DNA from: SZAS-103 sp036496805
Lineage (GTDB): Bacteria; Pseudomonadota; Gammaproteobacteria; Xanthomonadales; Xanthomonadaceae
NCBI GenBank assembly: GCA_036496805.1
Contig: DASXKN010000028.1
Location: 83,020-147,019, forward strand
DNA: 64,000 nucleotides
Reading direction: 5' to 3'
The notes beneath the pieces were generated by a model. It made no database searches, was not told where the DNA came from, and was given only the letters and a program-made list of their open reading frames with translations. The stretch's first letter is position 1; each line of letters opens with the position of its first letter. Below are positions 34,301 to 44,103 of the stretch, piece by piece. The position numbers and the translations under genes are program-made.

Positions 34301-37300
34301 CGACTGCGTCCGGCGAAGTCGCGTCGAAATCGGCTCCTGCGACGATGCGGAAGCTGGTGCTGTCGCCGCCGATCAGGCTGTCGGTGGCGAGCGGCAATGG
34401 ATCGGACAGGCTGGCCACCAGGGCCGGCGTGTTGACCGTCGAACCGGTGGTGAACGGATTGAGGGTCTGGAAGAAACCGTCGCTGATGCTGGCGTCGATG
34501 TTCACATCGCCTGCGGCGCGCAGGGTCAGCACGGGCGCGTTGCCGTGGTAGCGGAAATCGAGGTTGTCCTGACTGCTGCCTGATGCGAGGTTCCAGCCAG
34601 TCAGCACCGTGATGGCGCCGCCGTTGTCGTTCGCATCGGGATTGCGCAGTTCGATGCCCGCGCGCGCGTGGAAGTTGGCGATGTCCGCGAAACGCGATTC
34701 GAAGGCGAAGCCGGGATCCTGCACGAAGCCCATCAGCGTTCCGGGCGCGTGCGTGTTGTCGTTGGCGTAGCCGTAGAACTGGCCGTGCGCCTTGTCGACA
34801 TGGTTCGGCGTGAAGACGTACTTCGCCAGGTAGTCGGCGACCTGCGCCGGCGTGGTCGGCGGCGGTAGTGCGATGCCGTTGCGGTCGGTCCAGGTTCCGG
34901 CCATCAGCTGGCCCTGCGCGTTGTACCAGCCGGCCGGGTCGATGAAGCCGTCGAAGTGCTTCGACGGATCGGTGCCGGCGTCGGTGGTGCTCCAGACCGC
35001 GTAGGCTTCCACGCCGACGTCGCGAGCGCCGGTGATCGTGGCGCCGTTCGCTATGTCCACGTTGACGTCGCCGTTCACCAGCAACGGCGCGCGGAAGTCG
35101 ACCGTGCCGCCGGACAGGCCGCCGGCGCTGCCGCCGCTGACGTCGATCACTGCGCCATTGCCGAGCGTGATCACGCCCGCATCCGCGCCCTGCACGTTCT
35201 CGTAGCCGTAGTTCGCGTTGAGCGTGCCGTCGCTGTTGCCGCTGGTGCCGATGACGATGCTGCCGCCGCGCTGGTCCGGATCGCTGCCCTTCGCCAGCAG
35301 GCTGCCGTCGAGTTCGACGCCGTTGCGGCCCCACAGCGAGATGTCGCCGCCGGCATCGCCGCTCGCGTCGATGGTGCCCCCCACCAGGATGTTGCCGTTG
35401 TCGGGATCGCGTTGCTGCGAACCGGCGTCGCCGTCGGCGGTCAGACTGACATCGTTGCCCTTGAGCGTGCTGCCCGCGGAAAGCACGAGATTGCCGCTGC
35501 GGGTGTGCACCGCGATCGCATCGTCGATGCCGCTGGCGGCAAGCGTGCGCGAAAGCGCATCGAGGTCGACCGTGGAGCCGACGTCGAGCGCGAGGCTGCC
35601 GCCAACGCCCTTGGCGGCCGCGCCGTCCAGCGTGCCGAGCAGGTTGGCATTGCCGTCGATCGCCGAGACCGTCAGCGCGCCGGCGTCGCCGCCGCCCGCC
35701 TGCGCGCCGAAGTCGAGCGCGGTGCCGGCGGTCGTGTTCACGTCGCCGCGGTCGGAGACGAGCGCGATGTCGCCGCCCTGCGAATAGGCGGTGACGTCGA
35801 AGAAGGGCTTGGCGACGCCGCCGACGTCGATCCGCGCACCATCGTGCAGGTCGACATCGCCGCTGGTCGCATGCAGCTCGACGCTGCCGCTGGCCGCGAG
35901 GATCAATGCATCACTGTCGATGCTGCCGCCCTGCAGCGTGATCGAGCCGCCGAGCGCCGAGGCCGGCGCAGCCGTGCCATCGCCGCGGAGCAGGGTCAGG
36001 GTGCCGGTCGTCTGCAGAATGTTTTCGGCGCCGGAAGCTGCCTCGATCGCGGGCGCCTTCAGCGAGACGTCGAGCGAACCGAAATCGAAGTCGCCCTTGC
36101 CCTGCACCACCACCGCGTCGCTGGCGTCGACGCTCACGGAGCCGAAGCCCGACAGCGCCTTGTTGCCGTCGCCGAAGACGACGTCCTGGCCCTGAAGGTT
36201 CAGCGAGCCCGTGCCGACCACGCCGGGAGCGCTGGCGCCGCCGAGGTCGTTGGACAGCGTCAGCGTCTTCGCGCCGAGGTCGACCGTGCCGCCGTCGCTG
36301 GTGAAGCTGCCGGCGCTGAGCGTGAGCGCATTGCCCACCTGGAGATCGACGTTGCCGACGAAATCCATCGTGCCGTAGCTGCGCAGGGTGACGCTGTCGG
36401 AGCCCGCGAAGCGCGCGAGCGAATCGTCGCCGATGACCAGGCCATCGCCGCCGCTGTCGGTGGTGCCGCTGACGAAGCGGACGTTGCCGGCATCGGCCGT
36501 GATCGACTTGCCCTGCAGCACGGCGTCGGCCGGGACCTGGGTGTCGCCGGTCGAGTCGAGCGTCAGCGACGCGCCGCCGAGCAACTGCGCGCCGTCGCCG
36601 ACGCTCAGGATGGCCTGCGAGCTGCCGAAAGCCGGCACGTCGCTGCGGATCAATGGCGCATCGCCGGCGTTGGAGACGCGCAGCAGGGCGCCGTCGCCGC
36701 TGATGCCGCCCTGCCCGTTCGCGCCCGGTGCGCTGCCGATCAGGATCGGGCTGAGCTTGTTCGCGGATGCATCGCCCTGCGCGGCGATCACGCTGCCAGC
36801 GCCGATGTGCAGGCCGTCGTTCGGATCCCTGCCGGCGCCGGCGACCATCAGGATTTCCGGCGCCTGCAGCGGATGGGCGGCATCGTTGGAGACGACGACG
36901 CTGTCGGCGAGCACGTCGATTTGCGTGCCCTGCGCGGTCTGCTGGCGGATGCCGCCGATCAGCAGGCTGCCGGCGTTGAGGTTGTCGAGATCGGAAACGT
37001 TGAGCTGGACGTAGCCATCGAGTGCCGGATGATCGCCGTCGAGCACCTGGATGTCCTTCGAGGCGATGTCGACTTCCGCACCGGAGCCGCCCGTGGCGGC
37101 GCTCGTTTCGAGTGTGGCGCCCAGGCCCAGTTGCTCGGTCGCCGCGAGCACGAGCTGGCCGGCATCCATCGAACGCTGCGGTATCGCATCGCCCTGCCTG
37201 GCGGCGAGCGCCGTGAAGAAACTGTTGCCGCTGGTCGTGTTGAATTGCGAATACTGGCCCCAGACGCTGCGCGACTGCACGTCGAACAACTCGCTGCGCG

Positions 37301-40300
37301 CGCCGCGCGCGCCGGTGAGCGCGTCGACGTAATAGCCGGACACCACGGCGGTGCCGTCGGGTGCGATGAAATTCTCCGCTGGCGTGGCATCCTGGCTGCC
37401 GCTGTTGACGACCACGCGGTAAGCGCCGGGCAGCGTGGCGTACATCGCCGGCATCAACGTGTAGACGCCGGCCGGCAAGCCCGGCACGCCGGAAAGGTAA
37501 ACCGACTGGCCGACCGCGACCTGCGATGCGCCCTGGTCGAACACCGGATCGGACGCGGCGACCGGCGTCTGCGCGCCGGGCACGATCGCGTACACGCCGC
37601 GACCGTCCTGGTACAACGGCACCTGCTGCGCGGTCGAGCCGCCGGAGTAGACGGTGTTGTACTGCGAGAGCACATTGCGGGTGCCGCCGGTTCCCGGCAC
37701 CCATTCGACCGCCTGCAGGTCGCCGCTGCCGCTCAGGTCGACGGTCGCGCCCGCAGCGAGCGTGACGTTCGCGCCGCCCAGTTCGATCCGCTTCTGCGGC
37801 GCCGCGGTCACGTCCTGGTTGTTGCCGTACGGATCGGCGTTGTACTGCCACTCGGTGCCGTCGACCGTGGTGCCGTAGGGAAGCACGGCGCCATCGAGCG
37901 AGACCGAGGTCAGGCTGCCGGCTCCGAGTTGCACGTTCTGCGTCTGCACCAGCGGACTGCCGCCGAACAGGGCCTGCGCCGCTGCATCGGTCGGATCGCT
38001 GACGCCGAGCACGATGCTGCCGCTGGGCGCGCGGATCGTGCCATCCTGGGTGATGTTGGTGGCGTCGAGGGCCAGCGTGCCGCCTGCCGAGAGCGGGATC
38101 GAACTGTTGCCATTGCCGGTCACGGTGATGCTGGTGTCTGCGCGCAGGCCGCTGAGCGGGTCGATCGCGCCGAGCGCGAGCACGCCGAAGGTTTCGCCGC
38201 TCTCCGGATAGAGCTGGCTTGCCTGGAACTCCAGGTTGCCCGCGGTCAGCAGTTCGCCGTGACGCGCGACGGGCGTGTCGAGGTCCTCGAACGCGAAGGC
38301 CGCAGGCGTGTGGAAGCGGATGTCGCCGCTGCTGTCGAATTTCGCATCGCCCACGCCGGCGAGCGCGATCTGGCCGCCGATGTCGATGAAGTCCGCGTTC
38401 ACGTCCAGCGTCGTCGCGCCGGGCGCCGCCAGTTTCGGTAACACGACGTGCGTGTCGCTGGGACGGAAGCCGTCGAGGGCGACGTAAGGCGCGTTGAGCT
38501 GTACCTGGTTGTCGGTGCCGAGGGTGGTGAAGTTGGTGGCTCCGTCGGGCAGCATCGCGTACAGCGGCGCATTGAGGATCAGCGCGCGCGACAGCGAAAG
38601 GTCGACGTTGCCGCTGAAGCCGATCGGCACCAGCGGAGGTTCGAGGCCATCGCCGATGGGCGCCTGGTTGCCGACGACCAGGGTGCCGATCCCCGAGCCG
38701 TCGAGCAGGTCCGCGGCGAAATACAGCTTGCCCGACGGATTGGGACTGCCGGATTCGACGATCGAGCCGGGCGTCAGGCCATCGGGCATGCGGGTGTCGC
38801 TTTGCGTGAAGATGATGCCGTTGGCGGCCACGCCGCGGAAGAAGATGCCGTTCGCTGGCGTCGCCAGCGGCAGCAGCACCAGGGTGCCATCTTCTGCCTG
38901 CGGAGCACCGCCGGCCGCGTGGATGCTGCCGTCGAAGTACAGGCCCGCGCTGGCGGCCAGGGTCAGCGTGCCGCCGTTGCTCCAGACCGGCGTGCTCTGC
39001 AGCGTGACCGCCCCGTTCGCGAGCTGGCTCGTGCCGGTCGGCAGGTCGTATGTGTCCTGCGCGCCCGAAAGGTCGAACTGCGCTCCGTCCTGCACGACGA
39101 CATAGCCGGTGTCGTTGGTCAGGGTGATGCTGCCGCCGTCGAGGACCTTGCCCGTGCGCGGCTGCACCTGGCCCTGGCCGGTGGCCTGCATCGGTGCGAG
39201 CGGATCGATGAGGGAGATGCCGGAAACGTCGAGCACGGCGTCGGAGCCGACCCACACCGACTTGGTGGGATCGAACCAGGATCGCTTGTCGTTCGGATTG
39301 GCCGGCGAAAGTCCGGACTGCTCGCTGCTGTCGCCCGAGAGCACGATGTTGCCGCCGTGGTCGGTGACGTCGCCGAGGATGGTGACCTGGCCGCGCGAGC
39401 CCAGGCGCACGTTCGCGCCCGGATCGAGGTCGAGGCTGGCGCCCTCATCGAGCAGCAGTGTGCCCGTCGCGGGAATCAGGGTCGGATTGCCGGTGAAGCG
39501 TCCGAGGTAGTCGCCGGCGCTGAGCGAGAAGTTCGTGGGCGCGCGATGGAAGGGATCGAGTTGCCCGATCGAAACGTAGCCGTTCGAGCCGGGTCCATTC
39601 GAACCCGAACTGCCGAGCCCGGCGAAGATGTCGGTGCCCGTCGCCGCGCCCTGCAATGCCTGGATGTCCGGCAGCAGGTTGAGCTGGCTCACGTGTACCT
39701 GAGTGCCCGCGGCAATCGTCGCGTCGAGTTCCGCGGCCAGGTTGTAGCCGCCGAAGCCCTGGGTGTCGAAGAAGGACGGATCCAGGAACAGGATGCGCGG
39801 ATCGGTCGGCGCATCACCGCCGATCTGGACGCCGAGCGCGCGCAGGGTCAGGGTGCCGCCGCCGGCGAAGCTGTTGTCGATCAACTCGGCGCCCTGGAAA
39901 TCGAGCAGGCCCGTCTGGTCGTCGACCACGGGATGATCCACTACGTAGGTCTGCAGGCGCGTCGTGTCGGTGGGCGGCTCCAGGTAGGTCTGCAGGGAGA
40001 TGTTGCCGCCGCGGCCGAGTGGAACGCCGTTGACGGTGGCCAGCTTGCCCCTGGCGTTCACGTAGCCGCCGCTGGATGCGTCCAGCACGGAGCCCGGCGC
40101 CAGCAGGATCGAGCCGGTGTCGTCGTAGGTGTTGCCGTCGGCGCCGATGACCGTTGCCTGCCGGGTGGCCAGCGAAATGTTGCCGCCGTTGATGTATGCC
40201 GTTCCGGTCACCTGATCGGTGAGCTGGTCGCTGTCGTTGACCCAGTTGCCGCTGACGTCCAGGCGGGCATCGGATCCGAGTACGAGATTGCCGCGGCCGA

Positions 40301-42992
40301 CATCCACGAAGCTCAACTGCTGGCCGGGCAGCAGCGGCGGCTGCTTGACCAGCACTTCGCCACCGAGGCTGGTCAGGCTGATCGTGCCGGCGTGCGCGGT
40401 CATCGAGCCTTGCAGGTCGATGCCTCCGGCCGTGATCGCGATCGTGCCGCCGTCGGCGACCTGCAGATGGCTGGCGGCGTCCGAATCCACCAGCGCGGCA
40501 TGGCCGATGGATACCTGCGAGAAACCGCCCTTGGCGATCTGATCGGTCGACAGGGTCGACCAGAATCCGGGGTTGGTCTGATCCGTCGGTGGCAACTGCC
40601 CCGCAGGCAGGGACGTCACCGGCGTGTCGATGCCCAGCCCGTCGGGAACCTGCGCGCTGTCGGTCGTGATCTGCCAGCTACGCTGCTCCAGTGTGGTCAG
40701 CGCGGTGAAGGTGGTCAGTTCGGCGGCATTGGTGTCGAGGTTGAGCGAACCTCCCTGGGCCGGGTCGCCGTCGAGGATCTGGTAGCGGCCGGACACGGCC
40801 TGCGCCGAGAGGTCGCCGGCAAGCACCAGTGCGCCGAGGTTGCTCGTCGGGTCGGTGACGCTCGGGTTCTCTCCGAGGTTGATGTTCAGCGAGCCGCCAT
40901 TGCCGCCTTCCAGGTAGTTCGATTCGTAGTGGAGGCTGACGCCGAGCATCGGACTGTTGTAGGCCTGCGTCACGCCCCAGCGGGAGTGATCGACCGTCTG
41001 CTGTCCGGCAAAGCCGGTGTAGGTGATCGAGGGATCGGCATCGGCGAGGTCGTAGAGCCTTCCATTGCTGCCGACCAGGCGCTGCGTCTCGACCATGCCG
41101 CCCGCGAAGTGCAGGTAGCCGCCGTCGAGGTCGATCGACGAGCCCGGGTTCATCACGAAATCGTGGCCGCTGACGTTGACCGTGCCGCCGTTGACCAGCA
41201 TCTGGTCGATCGTGCGCGGTACCTGGTCGACGTAGCCCTGCACGTCGAGCAGCGGGCTGCCGACCCAGGCCAGGCCGTCGTCGCGCGTGCCGGTGTCGCG
41301 GCGGTCGAAGACGAGCGTGTTCTTGTAGAGGATGCCGTCCCGCTGCAGGGGCGAATTCGACAGTTCGTTCTGGCCGACGCGCGGAATGGTGATCAGGTTG
41401 TCCGACATCGATAGCTGCACGTCGGGCAAGCCGGCGACGTTGATCAGCGAACGCGGATCCATCCAGATCCGGTCGACGAACTCCTCGCGCCCCGTCGGCG
41501 TGCGCGGATTGGAGCTCCAGCCGGCGATGTTGAGCGTGGCGCCGGGCGCGAACACCATCGAGTCGCTGTCGAAGCCGACCTCCGCGCCGGCGATGTTCAT
41601 CGTCGGCCCCACGAAGGCGGCATTGGCGGCCGCGCTCGACGTCGTCGTTTCGCCGTCTTCGTCCGGCAGGACGCTGGTGATCGAACCCGAACCCAGGTCG
41701 AGCAGGCCGCCGTAATAGATGTTCATGCCGCCGGGACTGCCGTCCTGGTTGTCGGCACTCTGGTCGATCGCCAGCAGGCTGACGCTGCCGGGCCGGCTGA
41801 TGCTGGTGGTTGCGGTGACGATGCCGTGCTGGAGCAGGTCGTAGCCGACCAGGGTCGCGTCGCCGCGCATTGAGGAGACCAGGCCGGTGTTCTCGAGCTT
41901 GCCGATGCCCGACAGGTCGGTGTTGAAGCCCACCTGGAATCCGTCGAAGCTCACCGGCAGGCGGTTGCTGTTGACGGTCGACACGACCTGCCCCTGCCGC
42001 AGTCCGAGGACCGCGGCCAGCATCACCTGCCCGTCCACGGCGCTGATGCTGCCGGCGTTGCTGATGTTGGGCGCCGCGATCAGCGTGTAACCGTCGGGGC
42101 CGCTGGCGATCTGCGCGCCGGCCTGGACGGTGATGGCGCCGGGCGTGGCGCCCGCGTTCACCGCATCCACGCCCGTGAGGATGGGCGCATTGCCGTTCGG
42201 GTTGCCGAACAGGCCCTGGGTGATGAACGTGCTGTTGCTCGTGGCCAGGTTGGAGGTGAACAGGTCCAGCGAGCTGACCAGCAACGAATGCGTATTGACC
42301 TGGCTGGCGCCGCCGAAGATCACGCCATTGCGGTCGAGGACATAGACCTGGCCCTGGGCCTTGATGCTGCCGAGGATCATGCTCGGCGCTGCGTTCGGAT
42401 CGTTGACCCGGTTGAGGGCGATCCACTGCGTCGCGTTCGCGCCGCCGGCGGACTGGTCGAACGTCAGTTGCGTGTTCTTGCCGACGTTGAAGGTCTGCCA
42501 GTTGAGGATCGCCTTCTGCTGTGTCTGCTGGATGGTGACATGGGTCTGGCCGTTGCTCGTCGTCTGCGTCGGCAGTTGCGCGCCGAGCCAGATGTTGTCC
42601 TGGCCCAGGCGCGGATCGCCCGGATTGATCGCACCGGTGTCGACCACGACGCCGTTCGCGACCTGCAACCCGCCCTGCCCGAGGCCGTCCGGAATATCGC
42701 TCGCGGCCGCCGCGGCTGCGGCGCGCGCGGCCGCCTGTGCGGCATCGAGCGCACTGCGCGCCTGCGCGGCGCGCTGGAAGGCCTGCAGCGATTGCTGCGA
42801 GAGCTGCGTCGCCATGCTGTTCTGCACGGTTTGCTGCTGAACGGTCTGCGCCGCCTGCGCGGAGGGGTCGAGGCCGCGCCGCGCGAACGGGCTGGATCCG
42901 GCGTGGGCCTGCTCCACGAGCGCGACCGAAATGGCCGTGGCCAGCATCAGCGTGCGGTAACGACGGCTGCGAACGACACGCTGGCGGGTCAT
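31377..42992 (-). CDS. Giant filamentous-haemagglutinin-type TpsA exoprotein
   Basis: A 3,871-residue secreted protein. I chose ATG 42992 (MTRQRVV...), giving a signal peptide of about 31 residues ending EQAHA. Residues about 95-350 form the TPS domain: LNWQTFNVG, ATQWIALNRV and VYVLDRNGVIFGGAS match the haemagglutinin N-terminal motifs recognised by the TpsB transporter. The rest is Gly/Asp/Asn-rich with repeated short beta strands (GGSL, GGNI, DGTI patterns), as in a very long beta-helix. It is almost free of Cys except near the C-terminus, where CAPTDSRC closes the protein. It is the last gene of the eight-gene minus-strand set beginning with tpsB. Likely an adhesin or surface fibre, perhaps made when phosphate is low. 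Confidence 0.88.
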   Translation of the reverse strand: MTRQRVVRSRRYRTLMLATAISVALVEQAHAGSSPFARRGLDPSAQAAQTVQQQTVQNSMATQLSQQSLQAFQRAAQARSALDAAQAAARAAAAAAASDIPDGLGQGGLQVANGVVVDTGAINPGDPRLGQDNIWLGAQLPTQTTSNGQTHVTIQQTQQKAILNWQTFNVGKNTQLTFDQSAGGANATQWIALNRVNDPNAAPSMILGSIKAQGQVYVLDRNGVIFGGASQVNTHSLLVSSLDLFTSNLATSNSTFITQGLFGNPNGNAPILTGVDAVNAGATPGAITVQAGAQIASGPDGYTLIAAPNISNAGSISAVDGQVMLAAVLGLRQGQVVSTVNSNRLPVSFDGFQVGFNTDLSGIGKLENTGLVSSMRGDATLVGYDLLQHGIVTATTSISRPGSVSLLAIDQSADNQDGSPGGMNIYYGGLLDLGSGSITSVLPDEDGETTTSSAAANAAFVGPTMNIAGAEVGFDSDSMVFAPGATLNIAGWSSNPRTPTGREEFVDRIWMDPRSLINVAGLPDVQLSMSDNLITIPRVGQNELSNSPLQRDGILYKNTLVFDRRDTGTRDDGLAWVGSPLLDVQGYVDQVPRTIDQMLVNGGTVNVSGHDFVMNPGSSIDLDGGYLHFAGGMVETQRLVGSNGRLYDLADADPSITYTGFAGQQTVDHSRWGVTQAYNSPMLGVSLHYESNYLEGGNGGSLNINLGENPSVTDPTSNLGALVLAGDLSAQAVSGRYQILDGDPAQGGSLNLDTNAAELTTFTALTTLEQRSWQITTDSAQVPDGLGIDTPVTSLPAGQLPPTDQTNPGFWSTLSTDQIAKGGFSQVSIGHAALVDSDAASHLQVADGGTIAITAGGIDLQGSMTAHAGTISLTSLGGEVLVKQPPLLPGQQLSFVDVGRGNLVLGSDARLDVSGNWVNDSDQLTDQVTGTAYINGGNISLATRQATVIGADGNTYDDTGSILLAPGSVLDASSGGYVNARGKLATVNGVPLGRGGNISLQTYLEPPTDTTRLQTYVVDHPVVDDQTGLLDFQGAELIDNSFAGGGTLTLRALGVQIGGDAPTDPRILFLDPSFFDTQGFGGYNLAAELDATIAAGTQVHVSQLNLLPDIQALQGAATGTDIFAGLGSSGSNGPGSNGYVSIGQLDPFHRAPTNFSLSAGDYLGRFTGNPTLIPATGTLLLDEGASLDLDPGANVRLGSRGQVTILGDVTDHGGNIVLSGDSSEQSGLSPANPNDKRSWFDPTKSVWVGSDAVLDVSGISLIDPLAPMQATGQGQVQPRTGKVLDGGSITLTNDTGYVVVQDGAQFDLSGAQDTYDLPTGTSQLANGAVTLQSTPVWSNGGTLTLAASAGLYFDGSIHAAGGAPQAEDGTLVLLPLATPANGIFFRGVAANGIIFTQSDTRMPDGLTPGSIVESGSPNPSGKLYFAADLLDGSGIGTLVVGNQAPIGDGLEPPLVPIGFSGNVDLSLSRALILNAPLYAMLPDGATNFTTLGTDNQVQLNAPYVALDGFRPSDTHVVLPKLAAPGATTLDVNADFIDIGGQIALAGVGDAKFDSSGDIRFHTPAAFAFEDLDTPVARHGELLTAGNLEFQASQLYPESGETFGVLALGAIDPLSGLRADTSITVTGNGNSSIPLSAGGTLALDATNITQDGTIRAPSGSIVLGVSDPTDAAAQALFGGSPLVQTQNVQLGAGSLTSVSLDGAVLPYGTTVDGTEWQYNADPYGNNQDVTAAPQKRIELGGANVTLAAGATVDLSGSGDLQAVEWVPGTGGTRNVLSQYNTVYSGGSTAQQVPLYQDGRGVYAIVPGAQTPVAASDPVFDQGASQVAVGQSVYLSGVPGLPAGVYTLMPAMYATLPGAYRVVVNSGSQDATPAENFIAPDGTAVVSGYYVDALTGARGARSELFDVQSRSVWGQYSQFNTTSGNSFFTALAARQGDAIPQRSMDAGQLVLAATEQLGLGATLETSAATGGSGAEVDIASKDIQVLDGDHPALDGYVQLNVSDLDNLNAGSLLIGGIRQQTAQGTQIDVLADSVVVSNDAAHPLQAPEILMVAGAGRDPNDGLHIGAGSVIAAQGDASANKLSPILIGSAPGANGQGGISGDGALLRVSNAGDAPLIRSDVPAFGSSQAILSVGDGAQLLGGASLTLDSTGDTQVPADAVLQGKSITADAGNVRFVSGTTDSGGDGLVIGDDSLARFAGSDSVTLRSYGTMDFVGNVDLQVGNALTLSAGSFTSDGGTVDLGAKTLTLSNDLGGASAPGVVGTGSLNLQGQDVVFGDGNKALSGFGSVSVDASDAVVVQGKGDFDFGSLDVSLKAPAIEAASGAENILQTTGTLTLLRGDGTAAPASALGGSITLQGGSIDSDALILAASGSVELHATSGDVDLHDGARIDVGGVAKPFFDVTAYSQGGDIALVSDRGDVNTTAGTALDFGAQAGGGDAGALTVSAIDGNANLLGTLDGAAAKGVGGSLALDVGSTVDLDALSRTLAASGIDDAIAVHTRSGNLVLSAGSTLKGNDVSLTADGDAGSQQRDPDNGNILVGGTIDASGDAGGDISLWGRNGVELDGSLLAKGSDPDQRGGSIVIGTSGNSDGTLNANYGYENVQGADAGVITLGNGAVIDVSGGSAGGLSGGTVDFRAPLLVNGDVNVDIANGATITGARDVGVEAYAVWSTTDAGTDPSKHFDGFIDPAGWYNAQGQLMAGTWTDRNGIALPPPTTPAQVADYLAKYVFTPNHVDKAHGQFYGYANDNTHAPGTLMGFVQDPGFAFESRFADIANFHARAGIELRNPDANDNGGAITVLTGWNLASGSSQDNLDFRYHGNAPVLTLRAAGDVNIDASISDGFFQTLNPFTTGSTVNTPALVASLSDPLPLATDSLIGGDSTSFRIVAGADFDATSPDAVVAGGDGDVILNGHLDYQQAKKKDVLQPTTVRTGTGSIDIEAARDLHFADPLAPASIYTAGAPAAGTSYDTGALVKRGGGTNPDIIVGAQANAEGAGDITLDAGRDIVDNQELFDPDGSISKVVGNYIAQYWWPWMQVGNVLDADGTVVAAPINFGGFAQGVLSAGGNVNIDAGRDIRELSVSLPVSWTMDGDDKTQYGGGNLVVRAGHDVLGGDYFVAKGSGTLEAGGDIGSAFTLDGKGSDAVGEGRNIETPVDPIIALQDAQWTIEARGDAAIGAIVNPSYQVTSEQSGTLVPVRATLDYSTDSSVAVSSLYGDVQLNTLALPGELFDYGQLNASHKVSVSDLGFDDVLPASLSAVSFGGDLSVQRSGRMFPSATGELSLLADDSIDLYDDSAVQGLSQENALQMLDAPGNYDGNDTMASADQQLNLHRDDTQPVYVYALNGDIVGGFASGGFMLNPLTLILPKPAQIRAGRDIVNLDLRGQNYFASDITSVIAGRDLYYTPIAGAPDDPEFATRWTWLQLGGPGTFVVQAGRNLGPLTSANEALDANLGAPIDGDDGGIRTIGNRDNLGLSDHGATIDARYGVSPGVATDAFVSAYIDPSAADTTATYGQWLTAFVLQYENDQRTRAGETALPSLSTSDAWVMFQQLPEAQQQLLVDRVFFDVLERTGANAVDPGSPDFGQYARGYQAVQTLFPADLGYTANNLEGGANGAATQVSTGEFDMRGSTVQTERGGDIRILGPGGNLLVGSISAPPTVVDQLGNVLIGPNQQGILALGVGEIGIFSDASVLLAQSRIFTERGGDLTIWSSNGDVNAGKGAKTSSDQPPISYLCDRDHYCNVDARGQVSGAGIATLQTIPGDADGNAVLVAPRGTVDAGDAGIRVAGNLVVASEFVANADNIDVKGNSVGVSGAHGVDAGTLNAASSAASSVADAAGNLAGQRQEPLRDMPSIISVQVIGFGECAPTDSRCKKRL

Positions 42993-43052
42993 GGCGCGAT
43001 CCTCAGGAGCTTTGTTGCAATGGAACAACGATGGAGTGACAAGGCAGTGACG

Positions 43053-43403
43053 CTAGTGCGACGGCGCCAGCGTCGGTGCATAGGTTTGCGCGGGACGCTG
43101 TGGTACCAGCGAGTGGCCATACGCATTGCCCAGCCGCTGTTTCACCTCAGCGGGCGTCGGCAGGCCGAGCCGGCTCGGCGATTGCGCATCCGTCGCGACA
43201 TCGATGGCCAGTGGCCTTGCCTGGTCGACTTCGGCGCGCAGCGTCTGGTTGAGGCAATCGAGGCGACCGGCGCTGTCGCGGCCGATCCGCACCTGCACGC
43301 ACGGCGCGCTCGCGGCGGATCGCGACGGTTGCGTCGATCCCGCGTGCACCGGCAGCGTGGCGGCGAGTGCGCTGGCCAGCAGCAGTGCGACGCGGGTTCT
43401 CAC
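43053..43403 (-). CDS. Small exported protein, unknown
   Basis: A 116-residue protein with a clear signal peptide (MRTRVALLLASALAATLPVHA). The mature part has one Cys pair (APCVQVRIGRDSAGRLDCLNQ) likely to form a disulfide, then a Pro/Ala-rich tail. Its start overlaps the end of the preceding gene (ATGA). It sits directly before tpsA, so a periplasmic role in handling TpsA is plausible but unproven. Confidence 0.65.
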   Translation of the reverse strand: MRTRVALLLASALAATLPVHAGSTQPSRSAASAPCVQVRIGRDSAGRLDCLNQTLRAEVDQARPLAIDVATDAQSPSRLGLPTPAEVKQRLGNAYGHSLVPQRPAQTYAPTLAPSH

Positions 43404-44101
43404 GGATGTCCCTCGGAGCCCGGCTCAGCCTGCGCGGGAGATGCCGGTGGCAGTGTCGATGTCGCGGCCGCCGGCGTTGCGTCCGCATGGCAGTGCTGGA
43501 TCGCCGCGTGCTGCTCGGCGAGGCGATCCTCGAGCTCGCGCATGCGGTTCTCCTCGCGCACGCGATCGAATCCGAATGGTTTGAGGTGCAGGTTGCGGAG
43601 ATGGTCGACAAAGCCCGGATCCCGGTACAGCCCGGCGATCTCCAGGCCGGTCCCGTACATCGCCTCGTCGCTGGCCGCGCAGCGATCCATCCGTGCACGG
43701 AGCTGCACCAGTTGTTGCGCCAGCGCGGCGCGTTCGGTTTCCTTCTTCTGCGCGGCCTGGTCCGCGGCCTGCTGCGCTGCCTGGAATTTCTCGCCGTCGG
43801 CGCGCGCCTGGGCGAGCTCGCCGGCGGACGAAGCGAGCTTGCGTTGCAGCGCGGCCGAACGTGCATCGTCCTTCGCGGCGGCGGGTTGCGCCTGCTTCAA
43901 GGCATCGCGCTCGCGTTCGGCGGCGGCCGTGGCCAGTTGCTGTTGTTCGAGCTGGGCCTCGGTTTCGTTGAGCTTGGCCGACGCCTGGCGCAGCGCCTCA
44001 CGCAGGCGCGCCGTGTCCGGACTGTCCTCGGCGTGGATCGCCGGCGCGACGACGAGGGCAACGCCCAGCAGCGCGATGAAACGGCGGGCAGGCCTGGGCA
44101 T
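43400..44101 (-). CDS. Periplasmic coiled-coil protein, unknown
   Basis: A 233-residue exported protein from ATG 44101, two bases after the porin stop. The signal peptide is about residues 1-24 (ends APAIHA). Residues 30-145 form a long Ala/Gln/Glu coiled coil, followed by a short globular part (MYGTGLEIAGLYRDPGFVD) with two Cys, and a Pro-rich tail. It may span the periplasm as a spacer or chaperone for the secretion complex. Confidence 0.65.
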   Translation of the reverse strand: MPRPARRFIALLGVALVVAPAIHAEDSPDTARLREALRQASAKLNETEAQLEQQQLATAAAERERDALKQAQPAAAKDDARSAALQRKLASSAGELAQARADGEKFQAAQQAADQAAQKKETERAALAQQLVQLRARMDRCAASDEAMYGTGLEIAGLYRDPGFVDHLRNLHLKPFGFDRVREENRMRELEDRLAEQHAAIQHCHADATPAAATSTLPPASPAQAEPGSEGHP

Positions 44102-44103
44102 CG

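Noticed and set aside
31344..41414. Long open frames on the plus strand opposite tpsA (1,079, 1,161 and 988 codons)
   Set aside because: They mirror the codon bias of the real GC-rich gene on the other strand, are Arg/Ala/Val/Gly-rich without any domain, and tpsA has a full TPS domain and signal peptide.
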